64,000 bases of DNA from Thysanoteuthis rhombus (taxonomy: Eukaryota > Mollusca > Cephalopoda > Oegopsida > Thysanoteuthidae). The translations under genes were made by a program, and so were the position numbers. Of the stretch, positions 1 to 39,850 are shown in pieces (position 1 is the stretch's first letter; every line of letters begins with the position of its first letter). The notes beneath the pieces were generated by a model. The model did no database searches. It worked only from the letters and a program-made list of their open reading frames with translations, and had not been told where the DNA came from. The stretch spans positions 43,401,825-43,465,824 of the forward strand of contig OY735215.1 in NCBI GenBank assembly GCA_963457665.1, given 5' to 3'.

Positions 1-7
1 CACATAC

Positions 8-28201
<28,194 letters not shown>

Positions 28202-28319
28202 TTCTGGAGACCGTGGAATCACTGTTGTGGTTTTTTTAAATCTCTTTTGTTGCTTTCCAGTTTATATGTGTGTAGATGAGAAGAAAAAGAGTAAGACAGA
28301 TGCAAAGAAAGATTGCTTG

Positions 28320-28490
28320 ATATGAACAAATTAGATAGATCGATAGATAGATAAATAAGGTGGATAGATAGATATGAGCAAAGTGAAAAAGAATGTCCTA
28401 ACAGATAGATCGATCCTATAGAACTGGAATCGATGTATGAAGCGGAAGAGTCTCTCTCTCTCTCTCTCCCTCTCCCTCTCTCTCGTCGTC
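28320..28490. repeat. (GATA)n and (CT)n simple sequence
   Basis: Interrupted GATA units at 28328-28380 and a CT run at 28450-28485, just upstream of the SLCO start exon. Confidence 0.9.
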
Positions 28491-28577
28491 TTTACAAATT
28501 CCTTTGAGATTTTCTTCCCATTTTGGCCGAGGTACAATCTGGAAAAAAGAAATGAACATTTTTTTAAGACTAAGACG

Positions 28578-28987
28578 GATCTGGTTAGCCACTCAATATA
28601 AACTGTCATGTGACCAACGTCTTTTGGCCACACGCCATATTGGGCGTTATTGATCAAAAAATAAAAATAGGAGGGATCAGTAAATAAGTTACTTCCCTCC
28701 CTCTCTTTGAGGGCAGTGATCATCGAAGAAACCTGGTTTTTCAAAACAGGGAGGGGGCACAATCAAAGGGATCAGTTAAACACAAACTCATCCAGTAAAT
28801 CGAACCCCCACCAAAAAAACTATTTAGGGGTGAGGTGAATTTTTCTTGGAACGTTATTTTAGACATAATGAAGAGAAAAATTACAGCCCTTTCTAGTTCC
28901 ATTGGTATGTCCTGTAAGCTTGATACATCCATTGCCAGCCAGTCAGCTGGGCCAACTTGAAAACTGAGGAAACCTACGTTTTGGTGA
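28578..28987 (+). repeat. Interspersed repeat family A, best full-length copy
   Basis: Shows the whole order of the family: cactcaatataaactgtcat, gaccaacgtcttttggc, the gatca block, cagccctttctagttccatt, gcttgatacatcc and aacttgaaaactgaggaaac followed by ctacgtt. About 400 bp, without coding capacity. Confidence 0.85.
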
Positions 28988-29101
28988 CAGTTTTGATTGA
29001 CGGGTGTGCATCCACGTCTTGCTGGGTCATCTGTTGATTGTTGAAAAGGTATATATCCTCTCTTCTGATTCTTAAACATTTTTTTAAAAGACCATACTTA
29101 C

Positions 29102-29357
29102 TCTGAGAGCCTGTACCACTGCTAACACCCTTGTCAAATAAAGTAATTGTGCAGGTATCCACCAATTCTTCTGTATCCCATTCTTCATCCTCCCACAAAA
29201 TTTCGTTGAAATTCACTGACAACCTTTGGAAATAACGAGTGGCTGATATGAATGAAAAATTCTTCAGCCAACGGTGTTTATAATTTTGAGAAAGGTCATT
29301 AACATTCAATAAGTTTCTCGGATAGTTGAACTTCTTGTTGTTGTAAATGCTCTTCAC
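29102..29357 (-). other. Possible 5' exon of the SLCO gene (5' UTR or N-terminal extension)
   Basis: An open stretch of about 85 codons ends at a strong donor (cag a|gtaagt, GT at 29101-29100). If joined to an AG at 28223-28222, the single base a plus tg would create an ATG in frame with the OATP, giving M-IPRSPEM before the usual start. Against coding: there is no ATG in frame inside the stretch, a TGA lies just upstream in the same frame, and the proposed acceptor lacks a pyrimidine tract. An alternative acceptor near 28254 has a better tract but would close the frame, making this a 5' UTR exon. The 5' end of the exon is unknown. A family A repeat lies in the intervening intron. Confidence 0.35.
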
Positions 29358-29399
29358 GTGACATTTTGGTCTTTTTCAGTCTTCGGCCTTCTCCAGGTG

Positions 29400-30224
29400 T
29401 AATATGGAGGGGAGACCGGGGACGGTTGTATCAAGGGTAGGTGCATCAAATCTTATCCTTCCAATCAAAATATGCTAGAATGATGACGCTCATATTGTAC
29501 ATGCATAGTAAGACTCCCGAACAGCACACCAGGAGGATAGAAAGAACATTCAAAACCTGCTGTTACATACATTGAAAAAGAAATTGAAGTATTCCAACAA
29601 TGTTTTTATCTGTATATTGACTCAAGGTAGGCCTACGTTCTATTCATGGACCACCAAAAATTTGATGAATAAATAACTAATACAATATCATTATAAACAA
29701 ATAATACGATTATATAAAAAGAACAACAATTTTCAGAATGGTATGCTCATTGAGATAAAAAGCCAAGATTAATTAGTGAAAATAAATGCATTTTTAACAG
29801 GTTGCAACATTTCCCAGTTAGTGTCACATGGGTTATTATCAGACAGGTGCAAGTTTGGGAAAAAAATTATGAGAAATTTGGTTGCTGTGTAAACAAAATA
29901 GTCTGTGAGTAACTGACAGAAATACAAAAAGCATCGAAACCGTCCCAAGTTTCCATAAATACATGTAAGGGGATAGGAACTTGTTTTTCTGGTTTCTTTC
30001 TCCCGATGTGTAAAGTAAACAAGTTGGTATCAAACAGAGAGTTTACAAATTTGTCGTTTACTAACATTCAGATAAAATTTTCACTTTTTTTTCCTTCTAT
30101 TTCATTCCTACAGTTAAAACAACCTTTAGTCACTTATTTGAATAGAATTTCTTCTTTTCTTTTTTTTATTTTTTTATTTCAAGGAACAAAATGTTTGCCT
30201 TTGATAAGCTGTATTAGAAAGTGT
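29400..30224. other. Upstream region of the SLCO gene, no recognised feature
   Basis: AT-rich sequence. No convincing core promoter, CpG island or RNA gene could be identified. The transcription start of the SLCO gene is presumably here or further right but cannot be placed. Confidence 0.6.
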
Positions 30225-30540
30225 CAACCAAAACAGTCGGCATAGTTTCATTGTATTTTCAAGTTTGTTAGTCTGGGTGCCTGACTGCCTCAGCTAACGA
30301 TGACTGTGCGTATGTATCTATAATCATTAGTAAAGGCCACGCCGATGGCGCGAAAGAGCTGAAAATTTAAGTATTTACTTATCATGTATTTTCCTGAGCA
30401 TGTTTTTTTTTTAAATTTGGATTTTTTTTCACTGATTACTAGCCAAGAAGAATCAGATAAGCATCTTATTCATTAATCATCCAATTTTCAATTGATTACC
30501 TACAACACAGCATATTACCAAAAACATGGGTCACGTGGTT
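30225..30540 (-). repeat. Interspersed repeat family A, reverse copy
   Basis: Contains acagtcggcatagtttcatt, gatggcgcgaaagagctgaa, aatcatccaattttcaattg and ccaaaaacatgggtcacgtgg, the reverse complement of family A in order. Confidence 0.75.
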
Positions 30541-30639
30541 CTCGAGTACAAGCCAGACGTGTTATTGTTTACATACTGAAATAGCATATATAACTCAAAT
30601 TTTGCCTTCTTACAAAAACAACTGAAAAGGGAAGTCCCG

Positions 30640-30870
30640 TTATTATTATTGCTATTGTTGTTGTTGTTGTNNNNNNNNNNNNNNNNNNNNNNNNNNNNNN
30701 NNNNNNNNNNNNNNNNNNNNNNNNNNNNNNNNNNNNNNNNNNNNNNNNNNNNNNNNNNNNNNNNNNNNNNNNNNNNNNNNNNNNNNNNNNNNNNNNNNNN
30801 NNNNNNNNNNNNNNNNNNNNNNNNNNNNNNNNNNNNNNNNNNNNNNNNNNNNNNNNNNNNNNNNNNNNNN
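30640..30870. other. Assembly gap (200 N) after a trinucleotide run
   Basis: A TTA/TTG trinucleotide run (30640-30670) leads into exactly 200 N bases (30671-30870). The round number suggests a placeholder of unknown true length, probably a collapsed microsatellite. Confidence 0.97.
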
Positions 30871-32879
30871 AAAAGAATTGTGTCCTTACGCTGGCTGTGA
30901 AATTCAGCTGTCGTAGTTGGGCCCCATATATTCAAAGACTACATACTCGGCTCCGTTTGCAATATGCGACTTAGTGGCTAGAAGCATTTAGAGTTGCATC
31001 ACTCATTTCACTCTGTGCTATTCCACCCATAACTGGGGGCAGAGATGGATTCATGCAATTCCAAAGGGCAAAAGTGCAGGATGAACACTAACATCGAGTC
31101 TATTCTCGGTGCTATTATCCGCTTGACCACTTTACATATCCTTGAAAGTAAAGCATTCCAATAGAACCTTTTTAAGTGAGAGTTTCCAGATCCAAAAGAT
31201 GGTGATAATCGTATGTTAGGCTAAGTCGTCTGAGGTTGGGTAAGTGAGGGCAAGGGGGACTCCTATGTAGAAAGACAGGAAAAGGATGCAAGCCGTATCT
31301 ATAACGGCGTGCTGCAAAACAAATACTGAACGCTATTATCGTTTTACGCCTTTTTCCGTACAAGCGAAAAGTGACGTAAAGCGAAACTTTCGAAAAGTGG
31401 GAGTTTCTACAAATAGGGGAAAGCAGGACAAATCGAGAAAAAGGTGGGGTCGAATTACTTGCTTTAATATTTGTGTCGACCACTCGACGGTACCAGTGTT
31501 AGCCTCATTTTGATCAGCAAGAATCCTACTCTTTTTTCATTAAGTTCAAGTCATACATGACGTAAACACGAAAGTTCTATCGCCCTGGTAAGTAACTTTT
31601 TTCACTTTGTCAAACAGTGCTTCGTTCATGAAGAGTTGATGATAACGCAGTCTACGTAAATGAGAAGTTCAATATAAAACGCACATATACTACATTTCGA
31701 GCAGCCTCTGTCAGAACGTGCATTCGGGGATGGTTGGTACACTGTAAGCGGGGCTACTTCGTACGCTGTAACTAACTGCCTGAAATTGAGGCGGACAAAA
31801 AAAAATTACGAAATAACAAAGAAAAAACAACTTCGAACAAGTCAGAGAATATTCAGAGAGAAGAGAAAAGAGGAAAGGAGTCCCTAAACAAAAAAAGGGG
31901 GGGGATTATTAAGACTGATGAAACCATGAGGCCATTCTATTCCTAAAATCTTTCTTTTTACTAAAAATACATTTTCTATAACTGTTAATATTTCTTTATG
32001 GTCGAAAATGTTACATTTCTCAATTATAACGATTGATTCATCACATCTGTACTTATAAGTGAGAGAACGAACTTGCCCAATCCGATTGCACCGACTCTCC
32101 CCACTGTTTAAGGTTGGACGGAACACTTTTCCTGAAGGTCCAAATGATAATGAACTTCACAAATGTTTTAGACTTCACCAACCCTTTTAAGGGAAGTGTC
32201 TCATCCATAGTGATTTTTCGTCATATTTGCATATTAACAGGTTCATTTTCTATTAAGTGATAAAATGTATCAACTCTCCACGGTCACCCTTACACTCAAT
32301 CAAACGGTAATAACACCGACACAAACATTTCATATGAACATACAAAAATATTTTTTAAAGATACTCTCTATAATCTCGATCGTTCAAAGAACACCTCAAA
32401 CTCCTGAAATTCTTATTTGTCTTACTCTTATTGTTACGTACGCGTCTCGGTCTACTCATTCTTCAGGCTTTGTTATTCTTTTTCCTTTATTTCTATGCAT
32501 GTCTCATTTTTATACGAGCCCCTATTTCTTTTTTAGTTTGTTTGTTTGTTTGCGTAGTATTTCTGCATGAATGATAAGAGACCCCCTCTCTTTTCTTACG
32601 GATCCTACACCTGTTTAAAACTGAAGAATAAATATGCTGAAAAGACCCTCTCTTTCATTATGGACACGACACCTGTTCAAGAATGAATAATAAATTGGCT
32701 GGAACAATGCACAAGATATTTAGAAAAACGTGACTTCAATTTCCCGCAAAAACATATCTTCATAAATCTACATCTATAGAGATTCACGTATGATTTCTAA
32801 TGTTTTAGATTTTAACCTATTCACGTGAGTCCGTTTCGTTATCTCTACTAATCTATCAATCAGAAACACTCAAACGAAA
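30871..32879. other. Intergenic, mostly unrecognised
   Basis: 31290-31420 (gctgcaaaacaaatactgaa, then gcgaaaagtgacgtaaagcg-aaactttcg) resembles 43640-43735 and is probably a dispersed repeat. The rest shows no recognisable gene, RNA or repeat. Confidence 0.5.
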
Positions 32880-33470
32880 CTGTCGCCAAAGTTATCAACG
32901 TAGGTTTATTCATATTTTCAAGTTGGTCTGGCTGGTTTGTTAGTTGGTGTATGTGAGTATCACTCGTACACGCAGCTCCAATGGAGCTAGGGGGCTGGGA
33001 ATTTAAGCATTTGCTCTTTATTATGTCTAAAAGTATTCTGCCGGCAGAATGTTAGATGGAGAGACGAGCTAGACAAGTTCAGAGAGTACTGGATCCACGA
33101 CGCCCATGATAGAGAAGTGTGGTGAATCCTGGGGAAGGTTTATGTCCAAGACTGATGATGATGATGATGATGATGTATAATAAAACCTGTGCTTTGTTTT
33201 TGTTTTGTTTTGTTTTTTTCAGAAATTCCAACCCTAAATAGTTGTTTTTGTGGGGTTGGGGGCAATGTACTATTGGTCCCTTGGTTTATTTCTGGGAGAA
33301 TCCACACATTTTTTTTATTATTTGGACTTTTATACTGATCACTAACAAACAAAAGGTGAAAGAAGTATCTTATTTGATCAGCCTTTTTTTCCCCAATTTC
33401 TTGTTGATCACTCCAAACACGGCATGCTGCTAAAAGACATTGGTCATTCTATTGAATAACTAACCAGGCC
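32880..33470 (-). repeat. Interspersed repeat family A, reverse copy split by an insertion
   Basis: 32885-33036 (aagttggtctggctggtttg, ctttattatgtctaaaa) and 33190-33470 (ttgttttgttttgttttttt, tgatcac, ggcatgctgctaaaagacat) are the two halves of one reverse copy. Between them lies an RTE 3' end. Confidence 0.75.
33037..33178 (+). mobile_element. RTE 3'-end fragment with (GAT)n tail, nested in family A
   Basis: Reads as VRWRDELDKFREYWIHDAHD and then REVW before a stop, followed by ggggaaggtttatgtccaag and (GAT)n. It is the same C-terminus and tail as 26395-26537 but less decayed. Extreme 5' truncation (about 140 bp) is typical of target-primed reverse transcription. Confidence 0.8.
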
Positions 33471-33521
33471 TGACTATCTTTTCTTCTTTTTCTTTTTACT
33501 TTTTCTTTTCTCCCCTCCCCT

Positions 33522-33526
<5 letters not shown>

Positions 33527-33552
<26 letters not shown>

Positions 33553-33555
33553 GTC

Positions 33556-33626
<71 letters not shown>
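33527..33626. repeat. (CT)n-(TGTC)n-(CT)n compound microsatellite
   Basis: CT dinucleotides flank about eight TGTC units. Frames across it encode only Arg/Glu or Asp/Arg/Gln/Thr repeats and are not genes. Confidence 0.95.
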
Positions 33627-33627
<1 letters not shown>

Positions 33628-33786
33628 ATTGTGGCGTTTGTTGCAACCTGACGATCAGCAACCACGTCTCGTTGCGTGGTGATGTTACATAATTAGGTCT
33701 CTTGGCAACAATGCAGTAAAATAAGGTCAGATGGCAACAAGGTAGAAAATTTAGGCTCCCTGACTATTTAGTAAAATAGGTCAGAG

Positions 33787-33920
33787 GCACTGTTCCCTCT
33801 AGGCTGTGCGTATGCGTACGCGCGCACACGTTCAGCATCGTGCGCACAAAAAAAATTTTTGTGCGCTGAAAACGTTTCAAATTATGCGGATAGCTTACTG
33901 AGTTTCCATTCAACAAGATA
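33787..33920 (+). repeat. Dispersed repeat F, copy 2
   Basis: ctgtgcgtatgcgtacgcgc then tttcaaattatgcggatagc-ttactgagt, parallel to 22630-22745. The alternating purine/pyrimidine core is a potential Z-DNA segment. Confidence 0.7.
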
Positions 33921-35305
33921 CATGAGTTCAGCGAAGCGTCCACTATCCCACAGCAGTAGCAGCAGGGCGGAAAGAAGAAAGGAGAGCAAGTAGTCTTTCC
34001 CCGGGTCAAGTGATTCTCATGCTTGACAAATATTTCTGTGTGGAAATAAGAGTATCAGGTGACATGTGGAAATACAGTGTGTTGTCTTGTTTCAACAATT
34101 TTTTCCCCATTCACAGCACTTCCCTTATCATTTTTGCAGCTGCACCTGTATCCCCATTAATGATCTTAGAGCAAAAGTCGGATCAATTATTGGTAGGTGT
34201 CTTGATGCTAATGCCTGAAGCATGATTGTTGGTAAGCTCATCTCACAGAGAAATTCCTAAGTGTTACATCTTTTATCCTTACTGGTTACCCTACTACGTT
34301 AGCCTTCTGTTTAACAAGCCTAAGAGGGCCTACTGTAGAGTGATGGTTCGCAAATTTGTTCCATAAACCAATTAGCCCAAGTGGCTGGTTCGATCTCAAC
34401 TATACGCCCCAGTGCGATGGTCTTGGGTCAAAGTAAACTAAACTAAATTTTGAAAGCGCATGCTATGGAGCGATGATTGTACCGTTCGCCACGCAGAACA
34501 ATTACATAGTGTACTGAGTTTGATTTTCTAATCTCAGCAAGTAGCCTGGTTCTGGGGCAGGTTGATCTTTTTTTAACAATTTAATAATTTCAACATAATT
34601 TTTAATAACAATTTTTGGCATGACAAGGACAAAGGTAGAAATTAATTGATTTCTTGGGTGTTTATCTTATCCGTATTTCTCAACAGCCAACAAAAAAAGG
34701 TTTAAGAAAAAAGTATAGTGACAAAAAAAGTGATCACAAAAGAACCTTGGATTTTTTGTTGTTTACTTGACAGAGAACAGTCTAATGCCTATATCCTTAG
34801 CTAACGAACAATGTGACTTGAATTTTGCCCGTGCTAACACAAGGAGGTTTTGCTAGACAGACAGCAGTGGGTTCAAGTGCAATACCTGACCTCCCCTGCT
34901 TTTCGCTATGACAATGCTGGAATGCACTGCCCATGGAGAGTGGCACACGAGGTGTGTGCATCCAGAGGCCCATTCTACGTCTGTCACAACGGAGACTCAC
35001 AATGAAACCTTATGGCTCCAAAAGTTCAGATTTTCAGTCTGTCTCTTCTCATTTGATCCATTAGATTATGTTTATACATTTTAAATATATCTCTGGTTTG
35101 ATTAGGCTAATAAGATTGATTAAGTTATAAAATCTGTTTCTGATGGTGTGTCAACTTATCAAAATGCTTTAATGATCTTATTCGAGGTTGTTTTGTAGCG
35201 TGTTACGGTTTGGGGAAGATTTTACTGATTCGGCCACGTTTCTTTATACGTTCGTGAACAAACACAATATGTTTTTTTTATAGTACTTGGACTAAATTGA
35301 TAGAA
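33921..35305. other. Intergenic, unrecognised
   Basis: A somewhat GC-richer patch at 34800-35000 is open for 67 codons on the minus strand but has no recognised motif. 34360-34530 (tggctggttcgatctc with an aaactaaactaa tail) could be an old SINE. Nothing else is supported. Confidence 0.4.
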
Positions 35306-35590
35306 AAGAGGTATACTTAGTCACTCAATATAAACCGTCACATATTCAACGTCTTTTGGCAGAATGCATTGAAGGTGATCAATTTAAAAATTAGAAAAAA
35401 AGAGGTGATCAATGGATTGATGACTACTCATGCTTTTTGTTGGGAAGTAATTGTTTACATTTTCAGTCCTCTAGCCCCATTGATACGGTCTATACGCTTG
35501 ATACGTACATAGTCAGTCGGTCGGACCGACAACCAGCTAGACAACCATCCAGACCAACTGAAAAACTGAAAAGAAAACTATGATGGTTTC
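35306..35590 (+). repeat. Interspersed repeat family A copy
   Basis: Contains cactcaatataaaccgtcac, caacgtcttttggcagaatg, aggtgatcaatggattgatg, tttcagtcctctagccccat and ggtctatacgcttgatacgt. Confidence 0.85.
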
Positions 35591-36364
35591 TAATATTGAG
35601 TTTACCAACGAGATGGAAAGGGAGACACGTGGCAAAATATCTTACATTGGGACCCACACACACTTGTTCATTGATGATGGCAGGAATTGCCCAGTTTAGA
35701 CAGTGTATTACTGTATGCGTCAGGGCATAGCCTTTGGCATTATGTGTATGGAGAATGTGCGGCTTGAATTGAAAATTTTCGGAAATAAGACATCGTTGTA
35801 TTTTATCCAGTCGTCTCTCTAAAGGATTGTTTTTCAAGTATCACCTTCGAGAAGAGACGTACGCTTCAATGTTATTCTATTTGTTGACACGAGAGATGCA
35901 GGGTGCCTTTTTTCCTCTGCAACAATCTTTTAGATGATATGATCAACCAATCAATAAAAATAGACCGGAATTGTGGACAAAGTTTCGAAATTTTGTCTTT
36001 GACTGCAGGGTACCCATACCGTTTAGCCAACTCAGTACTTTTCACGCTTAAATTTAGCGCGTTTTTATTTTGGCAGCGCGGTAATTCAACATTTAGCGCG
36101 ATTTTAAACCAATTTTGAGCGCAATTTTTCGGGATTTTCAGTCGATCTTTTGCTATATTCTAACCATCTAGGCCAATCGTTTTCAGCATGTTTGGTGTTT
36201 TTAATGTTTTTTTCTTTCGGTCCGATTTGATGTGACGGAAAATTGAATTAGCAGCCCTGTTCTAGTAATAAGTGTCGCGATTCCCAAATACTCGCAGAAG
36301 CACTTGAAAACGCTTTTTTAAAAGAATTATTTTATGAAAAAATAGATCTAGACACACGTCGTAT

Positions 36365-37606
36365 GACAATGGTCAGCAAGATAATTTTGTTTGTCTTTGT
36401 TGTTTGGTTAAATCCTCATTTGACCTCCCAGTATTGATGATCTGATGCAAAACTTCAACACTATCGACTCTAGTAATAAACAGTGTGCAAAACTGGACTC
36501 TTCCATTTGGACGTGGGATAAACTTTGTTGAAAATATATTCTCAACCAGCTTTTCGATACTATTCACACTTCCCAGTAAAAGAATCCAGTATTCCCTCTG
36601 GAAAAAACGGAAAACATCTCAATGCAAATGTATCTGGGTTTAACCAGTAAATAATACGGAAAAAGAAATCGATCAAGACAGATGATCAGCAGACACTCAA
36701 TGTATTCTACCCTACATGGATAGGATATGATGCGCGAATATGTGAGATAGGAAATCAAAAATCATCTTTAGCCCTTGAAACTATTGTAACGTAAAAGAAC
36801 TAGACTTAGTGAAAGGGAGGACTCAGATGGCAATGATCTAGACTGTACAGAGCAGTGCCTCCTAGGGCATCGCATCAGAAAGGGTCTTCCATCTATATAT
36901 ATAGATAGATAGATAGTTAGATAGATAGATAGATAGATAGATCAGCAAGCTACTATATACACAAACCCCCTACGAGAGCAGGATGTGACACAAAGTTGGT
37001 TCAATGTTGGGAATATCAACGCAGACATGTGGAGCAGGACCTTCCCCAAAAAGTATCTTAAGTACTCACAACTATTGTTCCAGGGACATAAGAGCACTTG
37101 ACTTGGTCACAGGGCGAACCCAGATCCCATTGATCCAGATTACACAGGACAATGCCAGAAGCATCATATCTATGTTCGTATGGTCTTAAAAGACATTCCA
37201 AAATGGATGATGGACTAGCTTATCTTGCTGGCCTTTGTTTGTTGACCCAATTCTCATTGGATCTCCTACAATTGATTGTCCGATACAACATTGATTTGTG
37301 AATTATCAATACAAAAAAATGAATTTGTGAGCATGATCAGTAAAACTTCTGGTCTTTAATAGGGGGTTAAATCTTCATTTGATCTCCCACAACTGATGGC
37401 CTGATACTAAACTCTGCAGTGTTATCATATGAAAATTTAAAAAAAAAACAATAAAGATCAGAACATACGTCGTATAGCAATGATCAATAATATCATCTTG
37501 CTGGCCTTTTTTTAGTGGGTTCGATCTGTATCGGATCTCTCAGTATATTTGGTCTGATTCCAATTCATGCTTAGTTGATGTCAACTCCAATAATGAACAG
37601 GATGAT
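36365..37606 (+). repeat. Degenerate ~120-bp repeat G, about four copies
   Basis: Copies near 36365-36485, 37205-37310, 37355-37445 and 37480-37606. Shared order: agcaatg(g)tca-aa(g)at(a)at, cttgctggccttt(g)tt, gggtt(a)aatc(t)tcattt, gatctccca-aactgatggcctgata. A (TAGA)n run sits between at 36896-36942. Confidence 0.6.
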
Positions 37607-39629
37607 TTTCTGGGTTTGCTATCCGTAACCATGGACTTTTCCACGAGCGGGGGGGTTCGTTATCAAATTTTTTTTTGTTTACATAACTAAAATTAAGCAA
37701 AGGCGTATTATTTAACAACAAGTCGAAATTATCTTTCATGTTTTTACAACCACTGAATTTGGTGATCATTCAATGTCGAAATAGCACATTTAAAACCATT
37801 TTCATCTATATTACTCTACGGTGAAATTGATAATCTTTTCTATTTTTATTTTTAGTAGATGAAATATTATTCCCCTTAAAATTATGTTTCCTTCCCATCA
37901 ACAGTTTTAGGCTTCAGATATTTTTCCGTAAATCACTGTAGACTATATTTCCGTACTCAGAATATCAAAGCACGGAATACTAAAACGTTTACAGTTTTCG
38001 TAAGTTTCTTCTTTACTTAACAAAAAGTAGACTAATGTATAATGTTCAACATTATAGTCAAAGTCAAAATAATCATTCAGCTACACTCAATCTGGTGATT
38101 TAAAGTGCAGTCAAAAAGAACAATTAACACAATACATAAACAGATAGACGCCAGGTTAGTTTAATTTGATTTGTTTTTAAAAGTTGATATTTGTGCTTTT
38201 TAGATTTTTTCACGATTCTGGGGAAAGGTACGTGTGTGAACTCTCAACAGAAAATAAACAAAATCATTCTCCCTCTCACTATTAGCCTCTTCTATACCAG
38301 AAAACCCACTGATGTTGAAAGAATTAAGATAGTGTGTATATTAATTTGTTTTTAAAGGGTGAAATGTTTGAGTTTTTAGAATCTCTATAAAAACATCACT
38401 TCAGAGAGAAAAAGGGAGTTAAAAAAATGTGTCCATTTAGAATAAATTTACGTTGTGAAGTGATCTGCCGTAAACATATCTTTGGATTATTTTCAAAAGT
38501 AATTCGATGAAAACTTTCTCGAGGGTCACATTGGTACATACAAATTTCATGGGGCTATGTCCTTTGTGTTTTCATGAATTTGCAGGTATATAATCACGTA
38601 ATATTAATACTTCCACACACATATGTTTATATGGTAATGAAAGATTTGTTGGCGGAGAAAAAATGTTATTCTACACAAAAAATATTGGTTTTTCAACATT
38701 TTCTTCTTCCTTTTCAATGCACACTTAAAAATTTGAGGCTTTTCTATGTTAAGTTCCAGTATTTGTCCAAAATCAAAAACATCCTACACTAACCAAGAAC
38801 TCATCTCCAAAAAGTGCAGACGCATTGAATATGCTCTCATGTCAATCTGCTGTGCGATCATTCAACGTCCTGGTAATTTCCAGTTAATCCCATCACTAGC
38901 AAAATAAGTCGTAAAACAACACTGCATACAAATGGCGGCAACACATTTGATTTTGGCTCAACATACTACCAGGTATGATTCCAAACCATTTCCTTTTTTT
39001 ACCAACATTCCTATGGAAGTCTTTAATGTACCCTGTTTTTTCTTAATTTCGTCGAAACCCTCAACCCTTCTCACACCAATCATATTACACACTATTTACC
39101 CAAAACAACCTTATTTAAGAAGACGAACATCCACCTGTCTATAGAACACTTTCCCTCTAATATACAGTAATAACAAAAAACGCTTTTCTATACTTATACA
39201 CAACTTTTTCTCTACCCCACTTCCATCTGGACATTTCTGCAGTTTTCACAATTTTTTCTCAAACAAACTTTCGCTTCTTGTGTGGCAGGGGGGGTAATGT
39301 TGGAGGTAATTTGACGATTAGAAAGTGAAATAACAGAAGAGAAAAACAAGTGTCATATTTCAAAATGTGCCATTATCATTAACACATAGATACTGATAAA
39401 TTTTTCAAGATATAACACTTTTTTTTGCAATTTTTTCACCTTCGTATTGTCATATACAATCACTACTGATTATCCTAACCAGAGAAAGTTTACACATGGT
39501 AAGATATTTGCAAAGTAAATGTAAAACAGGGGAAAACACGGGAGAGAATTACATGAATAGCATTGATAGTCGGCAATAATATGGGGAAATAAGTGAGTGA
39601 AGTGATACAAAAATCTTATTTGTTTAAAG
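37607..39629. other. Intergenic, unrecognised
   Basis: AT-rich, with only short open frames (72 and 70 codons) lacking recognisable motifs. Confidence 0.5.
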
Positions 39630-39693
<64 letters not shown>

Positions 39694-39717
39694 ATACATA
39701 TATATATATGTATATAC

Positions 39718-39750
<33 letters not shown>

Positions 39751-39782
39751 CATATATATATATGTATATACATATATATATG

Positions 39783-39849
<67 letters not shown>

Positions 39850-39850
39850 T
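39630..39850. repeat. Complex (AT)n / (ATGTATATAC)n array
   Basis: About 220 bp of AT dinucleotides with regularly spaced GTATATAC interruptions, itself self-complementary. Long Tyr/Ile frames on both strands are artefacts. Confidence 0.97.

Noticed and set aside
30531-30935. ORFs spanning the N run
   Set aside because: Translated through undetermined bases.
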